Assembly: GCF_024734385.1 (NCBI RefSeq)
Contig: NZ_JANHAP010000002.1
Location: 124,001-188,000 of the forward strand
Origin: Dasania sp. GY-MA-18
GTDB lineage: Bacteria; Pseudomonadota; Gammaproteobacteria; Pseudomonadales; Dasaniaceae
DNA length: 64,000 nt
Direction: 5' to 3'
The translations under genes were made by a program, and so were the position numbers. The notes under the pieces are model-generated. The model was not told where the DNA came from and did no database searches. It saw only the letters and a program-made list of their open reading frames with translations. The first letter of the stretch is position 1; each line of letters begins with the position of its first letter. Of this stretch, positions 26,579 through 36,302 are shown piece by piece.

Positions 26579-27012
26579 TCCTCACGGCCTACACGCACGG
26601 CTAGCACATCACATTTTGCGCCGTGCAACACGCTGTTGGCAGTGGAGCCCAGCAGCAGGGCTAAACCGTGGCGGCCGTGGCTGCCTATCACGATAACATC
26701 GGCATTAAGCTCTTCGGCGGCGTTGTGGATTTCGGTTTCAGGGCGGCCCATCACTATGTGTTGGTGGCTGGCGGCTATGTTATGGCGCTGGCCCAGCTCG
26801 CTAAGCTGTTGTTTGGCCTGTTGCTGTATGTCGTCCTGGATGGTGGAAAAATCCATAGGGATATCACCGCCATAGGCAAAACTGATGGGTTCCACCACAT
26901 GTATCATGTGCAAGGTGCTGCCTTCAGTTTGTATGCTCTGGGCTTTGGTTATTACCTGTTCAGCTTCATCGGTGAGATCGACTGCTAACAGTATATTTTT
27001 ATAATGGCTCAT
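26575..27012 (-). CDS. Universal stress protein (UspA family)
   Basis: 145-residue UspA-fold protein: 'NILLAVDLTDEAEQVI' at the start and the nucleotide-binding signature 'VIVIGSHGRHGLALLLGSTANSVL' region (G-2x-G-9x-G-S/T) near the end. It resembles E. coli UspA in length and pattern. It converges with uup and shares four bases with its end. Stress role inferred from family. Confidence 0.93.
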   Translation of the reverse strand: MSHYKNILLAVDLTDEAEQVITKAQSIQTEGSTLHMIHVVEPISFAYGGDIPMDFSTIQDDIQQQAKQQLSELGQRHNIAASHQHIVMGRPETEIHNAAEELNADVIVIGSHGRHGLALLLGSTANSVLHGAKCDVLAVRVGRED

Positions 27013-27120
27013 TGCTAGTCCTTCTAGTTTGGGCGTTTGCTGGTGTAATTAAGGTATAAAATTGCAGTTTCGTCTAGTGATATGGGTCAAAAAAGTGCGC
27101 GATAGCGCCGAGCTTAAACT

Positions 27121-27633
27121 ATGAACTACCTGATTATTGTTATCATTATGGCCGTGGTTATAGGCCCCATTATGTGGATGATGCCCAGTGCTAGGCAACG
27201 TCAGCAAATGGCCGTTAGGCAATATGCTTTGGCGCAGGGCTTTACGATTAAAGTGACTGACCTACCACAAAGCCACCGGCAGCGTGTTCGTAAAGAGCCT
27301 GTTAAGCAAGGGGTGGTTTATCGTTTGCCACTACAGCAGGATAGGCCACTGGTCATGTCGCAAGTTTATTGTTTAAGCCGAGGCATAATAGATGATGTGC
27401 AGGAGCCGCAAAGCACCGATTATGAGTGGCAGGGCCAACCCTTAAACGAGGCCGAGACGTGGTTTACTGAGGCCTTGCAGCAGTGCCCGCGTACTGCCGT
27501 AGCCATTGAATACAGTGCCGCAGGGGTGGGCTGTTATTGGCAAGAGCGTGGCGGCGAGGCTGCTGTTGAGCAAATTAAAGTGGCGTTACAGCAATTACGA
27601 AAGCAATTAAAACAACTTAAGGTTAGCCCGTGA
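27121..27633 (+). CDS. Conserved hypothetical membrane-anchored protein
   Basis: 170 residues. An N-terminal membrane helix (residues 3-20, YLIIVIIMAVVIGPIMWM) is followed by a basic stretch and a soluble domain with no motif I recognise. The C-terminus is Gln/Leu/Lys rich (QQLRKQLKQLK) and probably helical. Its TGA overlaps the GTG start of the next gene by four bases, so the two are coupled. Function unknown. Confidence 0.75.
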   Translation: MNYLIIVIIMAVVIGPIMWMMPSARQRQQMAVRQYALAQGFTIKVTDLPQSHRQRVRKEPVKQGVVYRLPLQQDRPLVMSQVYCLSRGIIDDVQEPQSTDYEWQGQPLNEAETWFTEALQQCPRTAVAIEYSAAGVGCYWQERGGEAAVEQIKVALQQLRKQLKQLKVSP

Positions 27634-27869
27634 AAACAATAAAACCCGGCATCTATCGGCATTATAAAGGTCAAAACTATCAGGTCTATGAAGTGGCTAC
27701 CCATTCAGAAACCGAAGAGCTCTTGGTGGTTTATCGACCGCTGTACGGTGATAAGGCCCTATGGGTAAGGCCCTTGACTATGTTTACAGAAACGGTTTGC
27801 ATAGAGGGCAAGAGCCTGCCACGCTTTGCCTGGCTGGCCGCTAGTGAAGCAGAGGCCCAGCAATTATAA
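27630..27869 (+). CDS. DUF1653 domain protein
   Basis: 79-residue single-domain protein of the DUF1653 family: 'IKPGIYRHYKGQNYQVYEVA', 'HSETEELLVVYRPLYG' and 'LWVRPLTMFTETV' are typical. The start is GTG 27630, overlapping the upstream stop (GTGA). DUF1653 is a small beta-barrel-like domain of unknown function. Confidence 0.9.
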   Translation: MKTIKPGIYRHYKGQNYQVYEVATHSETEELLVVYRPLYGDKALWVRPLTMFTETVCIEGKSLPRFAWLAASEAEAQQL

Positions 27870-27957
27870 GCTTAAAAAGTAGGCTGTTTTTTGCGCAGAA
27901 TCGTTCGCAGGCAGGGTGATTTTGCGCGGCAGAATTATAAAAAATAAAATCTTCTTC

Positions 27958-27986
27958 TTGACCCTTGTGCTTTCAGCACTTATATA
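27958..27986 (+). promoter_or_regulatory. Sigma-70 promoter of topA
   Basis: -35 TTGACC (27958-27963), a 17-base spacer and -10 TATATA (27981-27986), about 45 bases upstream of the topA start. This is the best promoter match I noticed in the window. An AGAAGGA ribosome site follows at 28020-28026. Confidence 0.75.
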
Positions 27987-28031
27987 TGTCGCAATTAAAC
28001 ATTCCCGTTATCCCCCCTACAGAAGGACAGT

Positions 28032-30686
28032 ATGGCAAAGTCATTAGTAATAGTTGAGTCGCCGGCTAAAGCAAAAACGATTAATAAGTACCTAGGAAAG
28101 GACTTCGTCGTTAAATCCAGTGTGGGTCATATACGGGATTTACCCACCGCGGGCAGCAGCAAATCTGATCCTAAAGAGCGGGCTAAACAAGCGGCTAAAA
28201 CCCGCAAAATGACCCCCAAGGCCAAAGAAACTTATAAAAAGAAGAAGGCCACCGAGCAATTAATTAAGCGCATGGGTATTAACCCAGAACAAAACTGGGA
28301 GGCGCATTATGAAATATTGCCTGGCAAAGAAAAGGTGGTTAACGAATTAAAACAATTAGCGAAAGACGCCGATCACATCTATCTCGCAACCGATTTGGAC
28401 CGCGAGGGAGAGGCCATAGCCTGGCATTTGCGTGAAGCTATAGGTGGCGACGAAAGCCGTTACCGCCGCGTAGTGTTTAATGAAATTACCAAAAAGGCCA
28501 TACAAGAGGCCTTTGAAAAGCCCGGCGCTTTGGACATTAGCCGGGTTAATGCCCAGCAGGCCAGACGCTTTTTAGATCGTGTAGTTGGCTATATGGTATC
28601 GCCCTTATTATGGGCAAAAGTCGCCAGAGGCCTATCGGCGGGCCGTGTGCAATCGGTGGCCACGCGTTTGGTGGTAGAGCGTGAGCAAGAGATACGCGCC
28701 TTTGTGCCTGAAGAGTATTGGCAGGTCTTTGTCGATGCTGAAGCTAAAGCCGGTGAGTTGTGCCTGGAATTAAAAAAACAAGGCGATAATAATTTCCGCC
28801 CTAATAGCGAGCAGCAAACTAACGAGGCTTTAGCTTTATTAAAGCAGCATGACTTTGTAGTAGCGCAGCGCAATGATAAGCCTACCACTTCAAAACCCAG
28901 TGCCCCCTATATTACCTCTACCTTGCAACAGGCGGCCAGTACCCGTTTAGGCTTTGGCGTTAAGAAAACCATGATGATGGCGCAGCGTTTATACGAGGCG
29001 GGTTACATCACCTATATGCGTACAGACTCGACCAACCTCAGCGCTGAAGCAGTTGCCAATTGCCGCGACTATATAGGCGAACGTTACGGCAAGCGTTATT
29101 TACCCGATGCGGCTATTTCTTATAGCAGCAAAGAGGGCGCGCAAGAGGCGCACGAAGCGATACGCCCCTCCGATGTAAGCGTAGAAACCAAAAACCTTAA
29201 AAATATGGAGCGCGATGCCGAGCGCCTATATGAACTTATTTGGCGTCAGTTTGTAGCCTGCCAAATGACTCCCGCTGAATTCACCAGTACTAGCATTATT
29301 GTTAAGGCGGGTGAATTCGAGCTGCGTACTCGTGGTAGAATTTTGCGCTTTGATGGCTTTTTAAAAGCACAGCCGCCAGCAGCGAAAAAAGACGAAGATG
29401 TCATCATTCCCGATGTAAAAGTGCAGGACGTACTGGCTGTTAAAAAAATAGAGCCCAGCCAACATTTTACTAAACCTACTGCCCGCTATGGCGAAGCCAG
29501 CTTGGTAAAAGAGCTGGAGAAGCGTGGTATAGGTAGACCTTCTACTTACGCCTCGATTATTTCTACTATCCAAGATAGGGGCTATGTGCGGGTAGAGAAC
29601 CGGCGTTTTTACGCTGAAAAAATGGGCGATATTGTTACCGAGCGTTTGGTAGAAAGCTTTGACGATTTATTGGATTACAGCTTTACCGCTACTATGGAAG
29701 AGTCGCTAGATAAAGTGGCCGAAGGCGAAACCGATTGGATAGCCCTGTTAAATCAATTTTATGATGGCTTTAAAGCTAAGCTAGAGCTGGCCAGTAGTGC
29801 CGAAGGTGGTATGCGCGAAAACGCCCCCACCGAAACGAATATAGAATGCCCCAAGTGTGGCCGTCATATGCAAGTACGCACGGCTAGTACGGGGGTGTTT
29901 TTAGGTTGTTCGGGTTATTCCCTGCCACCTAAAGAGCGCTGTAAAAGCACGATTAATTTGGTGTCTGGCGATGAGGTCGTTAGTGCCGATGATAATGATG
30001 ACGAAGCTGAATCCCGCTTACTGATTAATAAGCGCCGCTGTGGTATTTGTAATACCGCCATGGATAGCTATTTAATTGATGAGAGTCGCAAGCTGCATGT
30101 GTGTGGTAATAACCCCGATTGCGCTGGCTACGAAGTAGAAACGGGCTCCTTTAAAATTAAAGGCTATGAAGGTCCGGTGCTGGAGTGTGATAAGTGCTCT
30201 GCCGAGATGCAATTAAAAACCGGCCGCTTTGGTAAGTACTTTGGTTGCACCAATGAAGAGTGTAAAAACACCCGCAAATTATTGCGCAACGGTGAAGCGG
30301 CGCCACCAAAAATGGACCCCGTGCCTATGCCAGAGCTAAAGTGCGTGAAAGTAGACGACCATTATATTTTGCGCGACGGTGCTTCTGGCTTGTTTTTAGC
30401 CGCCAGTAATTTCCCTAAAAATCGCGAAACCCGTGCGCCTTTAGTGGAAGAACTAATACCTCATAAAGACGAAATTGATATTAAGTACGCGCATATTATG
30501 AAAGCGCCTACTGAAGATAATAATGGCATTAAAACCGTCGTGCGCTTTAGCCGTAAAACCAAAGAGCAATATGTGCAATCCGAAGTCGATGGCAAGGCCA
30601 CTGGTTGGAAGGCTTTTTACAGCAAGGGCAAATGGCAAGTAGAAGAGCCCCCGGCTAAACGCAAAGCTGCGACTAAAAAGAAATAA
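28032..30686 (+). CDS. topA: DNA topoisomerase I
   Basis: 884-residue type IA topoisomerase that relaxes negative supercoils. It has the Toprim domain ('[18 protein letters not shown]' and '[15 protein letters not shown]'), the active-site Tyr in '[13 protein letters not shown]', '[13 protein letters not shown]' and '[20 protein letters not shown]'. C-terminal zinc fingers follow: '[21 protein letters not shown]' region, '[10 protein letters not shown]' and '[21 protein letters not shown]' region. The basic tail ends KRKAATKKK. Domain order and length are normal for gammaproteobacteria. Confidence 0.97.
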   Translation: MAKSLVIVESPAKAKTINKYLGKDFVVKSSVGHIRDLPTAGSSKSDPKERAKQAAKTRKMTPKAKETYKKKKATEQLIKRMGINPEQNWEAHYEILPGKEKVVNELKQLAKDADHIYLATDLDREGEAIAWHLREAIGGDESRYRRVVFNEITKKAIQEAFEKPGALDISRVNAQQARRFLDRVVGYMVSPLLWAKVARGLSAGRVQSVATRLVVEREQEIRAFVPEEYWQVFVDAEAKAGELCLELKKQGDNNFRPNSEQQTNEALALLKQHDFVVAQRNDKPTTSKPSAPYITSTLQQAASTRLGFGVKKTMMMAQRLYEAGYITYMRTDSTNLSAEAVANCRDYIGERYGKRYLPDAAISYSSKEGAQEAHEAIRPSDVSVETKNLKNMERDAERLYELIWRQFVACQMTPAEFTSTSIIVKAGEFELRTRGRILRFDGFLKAQPPAAKKDEDVIIPDVKVQDVLAVKKIEPSQHFTKPTARYGEASLVKELEKRGIGRPSTYASIISTIQDRGYVRVENRRFYAEKMGDIVTERLVESFDDLLDYSFTATMEESLDKVAEGETDWIALLNQFYDGFKAKLELASSAEGGMRENAPTETNIECPKCGRHMQVRTASTGVFLGCSGYSLPPKERCKSTINLVSGDEVVSADDNDDEAESRLLINKRRCGICNTAMDSYLIDESRKLHVCGNNPDCAGYEVETGSFKIKGYEGPVLECDKCSAEMQLKTGRFGKYFGCTNEECKNTRKLLRNGEAAPPKMDPVPMPELKCVKVDDHYILRDGASGLFLAASNFPKNRETRAPLVEELIPHKDEIDIKYAHIMKAPTEDNNGIKTVVRFSRKTKEQYVQSEVDGKATGWKAFYSKGKWQVEEPPAKRKAATKKK

Positions 30687-30689
30687 ATT

Positions 30690-31187
30690 ATGGCTAATAC
30701 GCTGCGCGATGAGGTTAATTTACGGCTTTATTGTTGTCGCCTGCAATTAGAGCAATATCAGCAATATCTTAACGCCGCCGAGCTGCCCCTTACTGTGATT
30801 CGTCATTTAGCGGGGGAGGCGGCCTGCATACACTTACAACGCTGCTACCAAGCTTATCTGTTAGAGCTGGGCCAGGCTTATAATGTCAGCGCCGCTGGCT
30901 GCTGTAGTGCTCAGTCCTTAGCAGCATTAATGGCCGCGCAGGGGATTAGCGCGGCTGAAATTACCCAGCTCTGTGAGCTGGAGTCTGACGCGGCTAGCTG
31001 GTTGTCGGCCTTATTGGCGGCAGCGGGGCCTGTGAGCGCTCCTGCAGAGGTCAAGCAGCAGCCCCCTGCGCAGATAAGGCTAACAGCCTTGGAGCCCAGT
31101 ATGCTGGATTTAGAGGCCTTGCAAACGGCCTATGAGTCCTTAAGACAGCTAATTGAAGGTCAGCGCAGCTTGACGCAAGAGTGGTAG
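30690..31187 (+). CDS. DUF6586-like conserved hypothetical protein
   Basis: 165 residues, mostly helical, beginning 'ANTLRDEVNLRLYCCRLQLEQYQQY'. It starts three bases after topA ends, so it is probably cotranscribed. It looks like the small conserved gene that follows topA in Pseudomonas (DUF6586 family, by memory of the family pattern). No catalytic motif is visible. The C-terminal half carries an Ala-rich helical region and 'LDLEALQTAYESLRQLIEGQ'. Confidence 0.75.
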   Translation: MANTLRDEVNLRLYCCRLQLEQYQQYLNAAELPLTVIRHLAGEAACIHLQRCYQAYLLELGQAYNVSAAGCCSAQSLAALMAAQGISAAEITQLCELESDAASWLSALLAAAGPVSAPAEVKQQPPAQIRLTALEPSMLDLEALQTAYESLRQLIEGQRSLTQEW

Positions 31188-31243
31188 TCTGAGGGTCTGG
31201 CTGTTACCATAGACGGCAGATTCACAGTGTTAGGTTTGTTATC

Positions 31244-31495
31244 GTGCCCTCATCCGTATTAGAAATTATTGAATTAGCCAACGGCGATATAGTCTTAAAG
31301 CGCGCAGAACATGGCGATGATGCTTTAGTAACTATACGATTTTCCGACGAGGCCAAAGCATTTATAGACGATGGCACTATAGACGTGGCCAAAGCTATGA
31401 TACAGGCTGGCATAGAGGCCGCCTCAGCCATAGCAGATGAACGTGGCGTGGCCAAGGCTGAAATTATTGATAGTGCAGAGCACACTTTGCACTGA
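31244..31495 (+). CDS. Conserved hypothetical protein, 83 aa
   Basis: 83 residues from a GTG start: 'SSVLEIIELANGDIVLKRAE', 'LVTIRFSDEAKAFI' and a helical C-terminus 'VAKAMIQAGIEAASAIAD'. It is acidic, soluble and without known motifs. It resembles the second small gene after topA in pseudomonads. The reading frame ends just before the first A/B repeat array. Confidence 0.78.
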   Translation: MPSSVLEIIELANGDIVLKRAEHGDDALVTIRFSDEAKAFIDDGTIDVAKAMIQAGIEAASAIADERGVAKAEIIDSAEHTLH

Positions 31496-31594
31496 CGCTT
31501 TTAGCTGCTGTGCAGCTATTAAATTCTTGGTTATTCCTAAATCATCTTCTTTAGTTAGCGCGATTTTGCGGGTATTAAACAAAGACGTTTCCGC

Positions 31595-31795
31595 GTTGGC
31601 ATTATTAGAAGTTTTAAATCCGGCAATGCCACAAGCTCATTGCTCCATGATGGCGGCGCTGTTCTGCAGGTGGCGGGCTACCCTCACTCCCACCTGAGCC
31701 CGTCTCCCCTGAGGGGAAAGCAGCCGGTCTCAGTCGCTCACTCAGCGCTCATCTTTTATATTCCGCAATAACCTTCAGCCATTATCTGCCTATCG
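31595..31795 (+). repeat. Repeat module A, copy 1
   Basis: 201 bp, from GTTGGCATTATTAGAAG to TATCG. It matches A2-A4 through most of its length but has a longer, divergent hairpin section after GGCGGC. Recognisable parts: hairpin GCAATG/CATTGC, long stem CCTGAGCCCG/CGGTCTCAG enclosing TCCCC/GGGGA, hairpin near CTCAGCGC, and tail ATCTTTTATATTCCGCAATAA. Confidence 0.9.
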
Positions 31796-31839
31796 CATGG
31801 TATTAGAGTACAGTTTTCTTAACTGCAGAGTCAGAATTC

Positions 31840-31997
31840 GCACGATAGCAGAGGGCTGAGCCGGGTGCTGTCGCGAAATATAAGAGGGCTGGCCGTGGTA
31901 GCGGATGAGACAGCGTAGTGCTTTAAGGCTCAGTAGCGGACACGGGTACCCCGGAGGGGCCAGACCATGTAGCGACAGTATCCGGCTCAGCCATCGG
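31840..31997 (+). repeat. Repeat module B, copy 1 (short form)
   Basis: 158 bp, GCACGAT to CCATCGG. Basal stem 31854-31874 pairs with 31972-31992 over 21 positions. An inner stem CTGGCC/GGCCAG follows. The apical part has the short hairpin form CCCCGGAGGGG. Confidence 0.9.
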
Positions 31998-32053
31998 AGG
32001 TTAATAAACTATTGTGTGGCTTAAGTTGTTCTTGGCAAAAAAGAATCTTACCT

Positions 32054-32242
32054 GTTGGCATAATTAGAAGTTTTAAATCCGGCAATGGCACAAGGTCATT
32101 GCTCCATGATGGCGGCCTTCCAGGCTACCTTCACTCCCGCCTGAGCCCGTCTCCCCTGCGGGGAAAGCAGTCGGTCTCAGGCGCTCCTTCAGCGCTCATC
32201 TTTTATATTCCGCAATAACCTTCTGCCATTACCTGCCTATCG
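32054..32242 (+). repeat. Repeat module A, copy 2
   Basis: 189 bp. Starts GTTGGCATAATTAGAAG, starts 459 bases after A1. Contains hairpins GCAATG/CATTGC, GGCGGCC/GGCTACC (one mismatch), GCCTGAGCCCG/CGGTCTCAGGC around TCCCC/GGGGA, and GCGCT/AGCGC. Confidence 0.9.
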
Positions 32243-32287
32243 TAGTACATCAAAGTACATATTTTTTACCGGAAGCAGTAAACGCTA

Positions 32288-32459
32288 GCACGATGCACGA
32301 GGGTTGAGCCGGGTGCTGTCGCGAAATATAAGAGGGCTGGCCGGGGTAGCGGATGAGACAGCGTAGCGCCTTAAGGCTCAGTAGCGGACGCGGGCGTCTT
32401 TTTAGATAAAGGGCGGAGGGGCCAGGCTATGTAGCGGCGGCATCCGGCTCAGCCATCGG
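32288..32459 (+). repeat. Repeat module B, copy 2 (long form)
   Basis: 172 bp. Basal stem 32302-32322 with 32434-32454, all 21 positions pairing when G-U is allowed. Here the apical hairpin is the long form CGTCTTTTTAGATAAAGGGCG instead of CCCCGGAGGGG. Followed by GCAAGTAAACCACTT, a tail shared with copy 5. Confidence 0.9.
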
Positions 32460-32496
32460 TGCAAGTAAACCACTTATTAAGCAAAGATTTCCAAGC

Positions 32497-32525
32497 AAAA
32501 AAAGCCCTTAGCTAAGTAAGGGCTT
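32497..32525 (-). terminator. Intrinsic terminator of ETF-QO
   Basis: On the minus strand: AAGCCCTTA, CTTAGC loop, TAAGGGCTT and a run of T (seven A on the plus strand at 32497-32503). It lies 15 bases beyond the ETF-QO stop. Confidence 0.88.
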
Positions 32526-32539
32526 CATCAAGATTGAGC

Positions 32540-34195
32540 TTACATATTAGGGTAATTGGGGCCGCCTAGGCCTTCGGGGGTTACCCATACGATATTTTGA
32601 CTAGGGTCTTTAATATCGCAGGTCTTGCAGTGTACGCAGTTTTGGCCGTTGATCTGAAAACGCTGTTCGCCATTGTCGTCACTCACTACCTCATAGACGC
32701 CGGCCGGGCAGTAGCGCTGCGCAGGCTCGTCGTATAAGGGCAGGTTATAGCTAATGGGTATGCTGGCATCTTTTAAGGTTAGATGGCAGGGCTGGTCTTC
32801 TTCGTGGTTGGTGTTGGACAAAAACACCGAGCTTAAGCGGTCAAAGCTAATGACGCCATCGGGTTTGGGGTAATCGATTTTTTTGCTCTGGGCTGCGGGC
32901 TTCATCTGTTCGTGGTCAGGCTTGCTGTCTGACAGGGTCCAGGGCAGGCTGCCGTTAAACAGGTTGATGTCGATAAAAGCGTAAGCCGAACCGACTAAAT
33001 TACCCCATTTGTGCTGAGCGGGGCCAAAGTTGCGCTGGGCTTTGAGCTCTTTATACAGCCAAGAGCTTTCAAAAGCTTGGGTGTATTCGGTCAATTCTTG
33101 GCCGTCTTTTTGCTCTTGGGTGATGGCTGCGTGTACAGTTTCCGCAGCAATCATGCCTGATTTCATGGCGGTGTGGCTGCCTTTGATTTTGGCGAAATTC
33201 AATGTGCCAGCGTCACAGCCAATTAATAAGCCGCCGGGAAAAGTCATCTTGGGTAGCGACTGCAGGCCGCCCTTGGCGATGGCTCTGGCGCCATAAGATA
33301 GCCGTTCGCCGCCCTCCAAAATGCTCTTAACCGCAGGGTGCTGCTTAAAGCGCTGAAACTCTTCGAAAGGGCTAACATGGGGATTGCTATAACCTAAATC
33401 GGTGATTAGGCCTAGCGAGACCTGATTGTCTTCTACGTGGTAGAGAAAGCCGCCACCAAAACTACCGCTTTCGGTGAGTGGCCAGCCGGTGGAGTGAAAC
33501 ACCTTACCTTGCTGGTGTTTGTCGTCCGCTATTTTCCAGATCTCTTTAATGCCTAGGCCGTAGTGCTGGGGGTCTTTGCCGGCATCTAGCTGAAACTGCT
33601 CAATGATTTGCTTGCCTAAATGGCCTCGGCAGCCTTCGGAGAATAGGGTGTATTTGGCGTGTAGTTCCATGCCTTCGGTGTAGCTGTCTTTATGGCTGCC
33701 ATCTTCGGCTACGCCCATATCGCCGGTGGCTATACCTTTAACGCGGCCATCTTCGTGGTAGAGCACCTCGGCGGCGGCAAAGCCGGGGTAAATCTCGGCA
33801 CCCAGCTCTTCGGCTTGTTCTGCCAGCCAGCGGCAGAGGTTACCCAGGCTGATAATATAATTGCCTTCATTGTGCATGGTTTTGGGTACGGCCCAGCCCG
33901 GTACGCCTATGCTTTTCTCGGCGCTGGTCATATAGCAAATTTCGTCGTGGCTGACCTTGGTGTGCAAGGGCGCGCCTTTGTCGCTCCAGTCAGGGAATAG
34001 TTCATTGAGGGCTGTGGGTTCAAAGACCGCACCAGAGAGTATATGGGCACCAACCTCTGAACCTTTCTCAACCACGCAAACGCTAATATCGTTGCCGGTC
34101 TCTAAGCTAAGCTGGCGTATGCGGCAGGCTGCTGATAGGCCAGCAGGGCCTGCGCCGACGATGACAACGTCGAACTCCATTGATTCTCTTTCCAC
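32540..34195 (-). CDS. Electron transfer flavoprotein-ubiquinone oxidoreductase
   Basis: 551-residue ETF-QO, which passes electrons from ETF to ubiquinone at the inner membrane. FAD motif 'DVVIVGAGPAGLSAACRI', 'GAHILSGAVFEP' and the 4Fe-4S ferredoxin-like end with 'YCPAGVYEV' and 'NCVHCKTCDIKDPSQNIVW' are clear. I prefer GTG 34195 (protein starts MERESMEFDVV, as in Pseudomonas) because an AGAGGA site sits seven bases upstream; ATG 34180 and 34219 are alternatives. It is divergent from etfBA, which encode its electron donor. Confidence 0.95.
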   Translation of the reverse strand: MERESMEFDVVIVGAGPAGLSAACRIRQLSLETGNDISVCVVEKGSEVGAHILSGAVFEPTALNELFPDWSDKGAPLHTKVSHDEICYMTSAEKSIGVPGWAVPKTMHNEGNYIISLGNLCRWLAEQAEELGAEIYPGFAAAEVLYHEDGRVKGIATGDMGVAEDGSHKDSYTEGMELHAKYTLFSEGCRGHLGKQIIEQFQLDAGKDPQHYGLGIKEIWKIADDKHQQGKVFHSTGWPLTESGSFGGGFLYHVEDNQVSLGLITDLGYSNPHVSPFEEFQRFKQHPAVKSILEGGERLSYGARAIAKGGLQSLPKMTFPGGLLIGCDAGTLNFAKIKGSHTAMKSGMIAAETVHAAITQEQKDGQELTEYTQAFESSWLYKELKAQRNFGPAQHKWGNLVGSAYAFIDINLFNGSLPWTLSDSKPDHEQMKPAAQSKKIDYPKPDGVISFDRLSSVFLSNTNHEEDQPCHLTLKDASIPISYNLPLYDEPAQRYCPAGVYEVVSDDNGEQRFQINGQNCVHCKTCDIKDPSQNIVWVTPEGLGGPNYPNM

Positions 34196-34485
34196 GAAAT
34201 AGTCCTCTTGCTTACACATGGGGGGCGCTACAATGCTGTCAGCGATTTAATAGCGCTCGATTATATAGCGGGTGAAAATGAAACCGCAATGCTAAAACCC
34301 CTTGATTTGCCTATGTTTTAGCCTAATTGTCACAATGGGCATAAATGTTAATAGGCGTGGGCAGATTGGACTATTGACCCCATATTCAATAATGGTCACT
34401 ATGGCTGCCCCTCGTTGGGGGTATAGCAAAAGTTAATCTATGCTTGCTATAGTCACAAATCCATAACGAATAAAACGGTGAGTCT

Positions 34486-35235
34486 ATGAAGGTTCTTGTT
34501 GCTGTCAAACGAGTAGCAGACTACAACGTTAAGGTTAGGCCAAAAGCCGACGGCACAGGTGCAGACCTTAACAATGTGAAAATGGCGATTAACCCTTTTT
34601 GTGAAATCGCAGTTGAAGAAGCGGTACGCTTAAAGGAAAAGGGTATAGCCACTGAGGTGGTCGCAGTTTCTATAGGTGATAAAGCCTGTCAGGAGCAAAT
34701 CCGCACTGCTTTAGCCTTAGGTGCTGACCGCGGTATACATGTTGAAAGCAGCGAGACACTGCAGCCTTTAGCCATAGCCAAATTACTAAAAGCCGTGGTT
34801 GATAAAGAGCAGCCCGAGCTGGTGCTTATGGGCAAGCAGGCCATCGATGGTGATAACAACCAAACGGGTCAAATGCTAGGTGCCTTGGCGAATATGCCGC
34901 AGGGTACTTTTGCCTCTGAGGTGAATATTGCCGATGGTAAGGTAGCCGTTACCCGTGAAATAGACGGCGGCTTGCAAACCTTGAGCTTAACGCTGCCAGC
35001 CATAGTGACTACCGACCTGCGTTTAAACGAGCCCCGTTACGCTAAGCTACCTAATATCATGAAGGCGAAAAAGAAGCCTTTGGATGTGTTAACCCCTGAA
35101 GAGTTGGCAGTTGATGTAGCACCACGTTTAACCACGGTTAAAGTTGAGCCACCTGCCGAGCGCGCTGCCGGTATTAAGGTAGAGTCTGTGGCTGAATTGG
35201 TTGATAAATTAAAAAATGAGGCGAAGGTGATCTAA
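34486..35235 (+). CDS. etfB: Electron transfer flavoprotein beta subunit
   Basis: 249-residue EtfB: '[18 protein letters not shown]', '[19 protein letters not shown]' and the signature '[21 protein letters not shown]', which contacts AMP and the partner. It forms a heterodimer with EtfA that carries FAD and takes electrons from acyl-CoA dehydrogenases. The TAA overlaps the ATG of etfA by one base, so the two are cotranslated. Confidence 0.97.
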   Translation: MKVLVAVKRVADYNVKVRPKADGTGADLNNVKMAINPFCEIAVEEAVRLKEKGIATEVVAVSIGDKACQEQIRTALALGADRGIHVESSETLQPLAIAKLLKAVVDKEQPELVLMGKQAIDGDNNQTGQMLGALANMPQGTFASEVNIADGKVAVTREIDGGLQTLSLTLPAIVTTDLRLNEPRYAKLPNIMKAKKKPLDVLTPEELAVDVAPRLTTVKVEPPAERAAGIKVESVAELVDKLKNEAKVI

Positions 35236-36164
35236 TGAGTATTTTAATCTTAGCTGAACACGATAACGCTTCTATTAATGCGGCCACTTTAAATACTGTT
35301 GCCTGTGCGCAACAAATCGGTGGTGATATTACTTTATTGGTTGCCGGTGCTGATTGCGGCGCGGCGGCCGAGCAAGCGGCAAAAATTAACGGCGTAGCTA
35401 AAGTGTTAGTGGCTGACAATGCTGCCTATGCACATCAATTAGCAGAAAACGTCAGCCTGTTAATGGCTGAAGTTGCCAAAGATTATGGCTACGTATTAGC
35501 GGCAGCCACCACTACAGGTAAAAACATTTTGCCTCGCGTTGCGGCTTTACTGGATGTGGCACAAATATCCGATGTTACTGGCGTAGTTAGTGCCGATACG
35601 TTTAAGCACCCCATTTATGCGGGCAATATGATAGAGACGGTACAGTCTGCCGATGCGATTAAGGTCTTAACCGTACGCGGTACAGCCTTTGATGCGGTAG
35701 CTGCTGAAGGCGGCTCTGCCAGTGTAGAGAGTTTATCTGCAGTTCACGATGCCGGTATTTCTAGCTTTGTGGGTGAAGAGTTAGCGGTTAGCGATAGGCC
35801 AGAATTAACAGCGGCCTCTATCGTTATTTCCGGCGGTCGCGGTATGCAAAATGGCGAAAACTTTGCGCTGCTAGAGTCGGTTGCTGATAAGCTTGGTGCT
35901 GCGGTAGGTGCTTCACGCGCAGCAGTAGACGCAGGCTTTGTACCTAACGATATGCAAGTTGGCCAAACCGGTAAAATCGTGGCGCCTAATCTGTATATTG
36001 CTGTAGGTATCTCTGGTGCTATTCAACATTTAGCCGGTATGAAAGACAGCAAGGTGATTGTTGCTATCAATAAAGATGAAGATGCACCGATTTTTCAGGT
36101 AGCCGATTACGGTTTAGTGGCTGATTTATTTGAGGCAGTGCCTGAGTTAAACAACGCTTTATAA
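35235..36164 (+). CDS. etfA: Electron transfer flavoprotein alpha subunit
   Basis: 309-residue EtfA: '[20 protein letters not shown]' at the start, and the C-terminal FAD-binding signature '[18 protein letters not shown]' followed by '[21 protein letters not shown]' region. It is coupled to etfB by a one-base overlap. A strong terminator follows at 36183-36222. Confidence 0.97.
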   Translation: MSILILAEHDNASINAATLNTVACAQQIGGDITLLVAGADCGAAAEQAAKINGVAKVLVADNAAYAHQLAENVSLLMAEVAKDYGYVLAAATTTGKNILPRVAALLDVAQISDVTGVVSADTFKHPIYAGNMIETVQSADAIKVLTVRGTAFDAVAAEGGSASVESLSAVHDAGISSFVGEELAVSDRPELTAASIVISGGRGMQNGENFALLESVADKLGAAVGASRAAVDAGFVPNDMQVGQTGKIVAPNLYIAVGISGAIQHLAGMKDSKVIVAINKDEDAPIFQVADYGLVADLFEAVPELNNAL

Positions 36165-36182
36165 GCTTTGGTTTACTGTTTA

Positions 36183-36222
36183 AAAAAACCGCCCAGCTTT
36201 TAACAAAAGCTGGGCGGTTTTT
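36183..36222 (+). terminator. Intrinsic terminator of etfBA
   Basis: Near-perfect stem AACCGCCCAGCTTTT / AAAAGCTGGGCGGTT with an AAC loop, A-rich before and T-rich after. Usable in both directions. Confidence 0.93.
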
Positions 36223-36302
36223 GTTTGTGGGTTTTAAATCTAATAATCCTCTGTGATTACGCGCTTCGTAGTGCATATTTATTTTAATAATCTTAAAAAA
36301 TA

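Larger units (their letters stand above)
31496..32539. other. Gene-free gap with A/B repeat array 1
   Basis: About 1 kb between the convergent 83-aa gene (+) and ETF-QO (-). It holds two complete A-B repeat units in plus orientation and, next to ETF-QO, a minus-strand terminator. ORFs here lack ribosome sites and are explained by the repeats. The first 100 bases show only a small AGCTGC/GCAGCT hairpin. Confidence 0.85.

Noticed and set aside
31840-32459. B module as an integron attC site
   Set aside because: It is an imperfect palindrome, but no RYYYAAC/GTTRRRY core pair was found at the ends, no cassette genes lie between, and no integrase is present.
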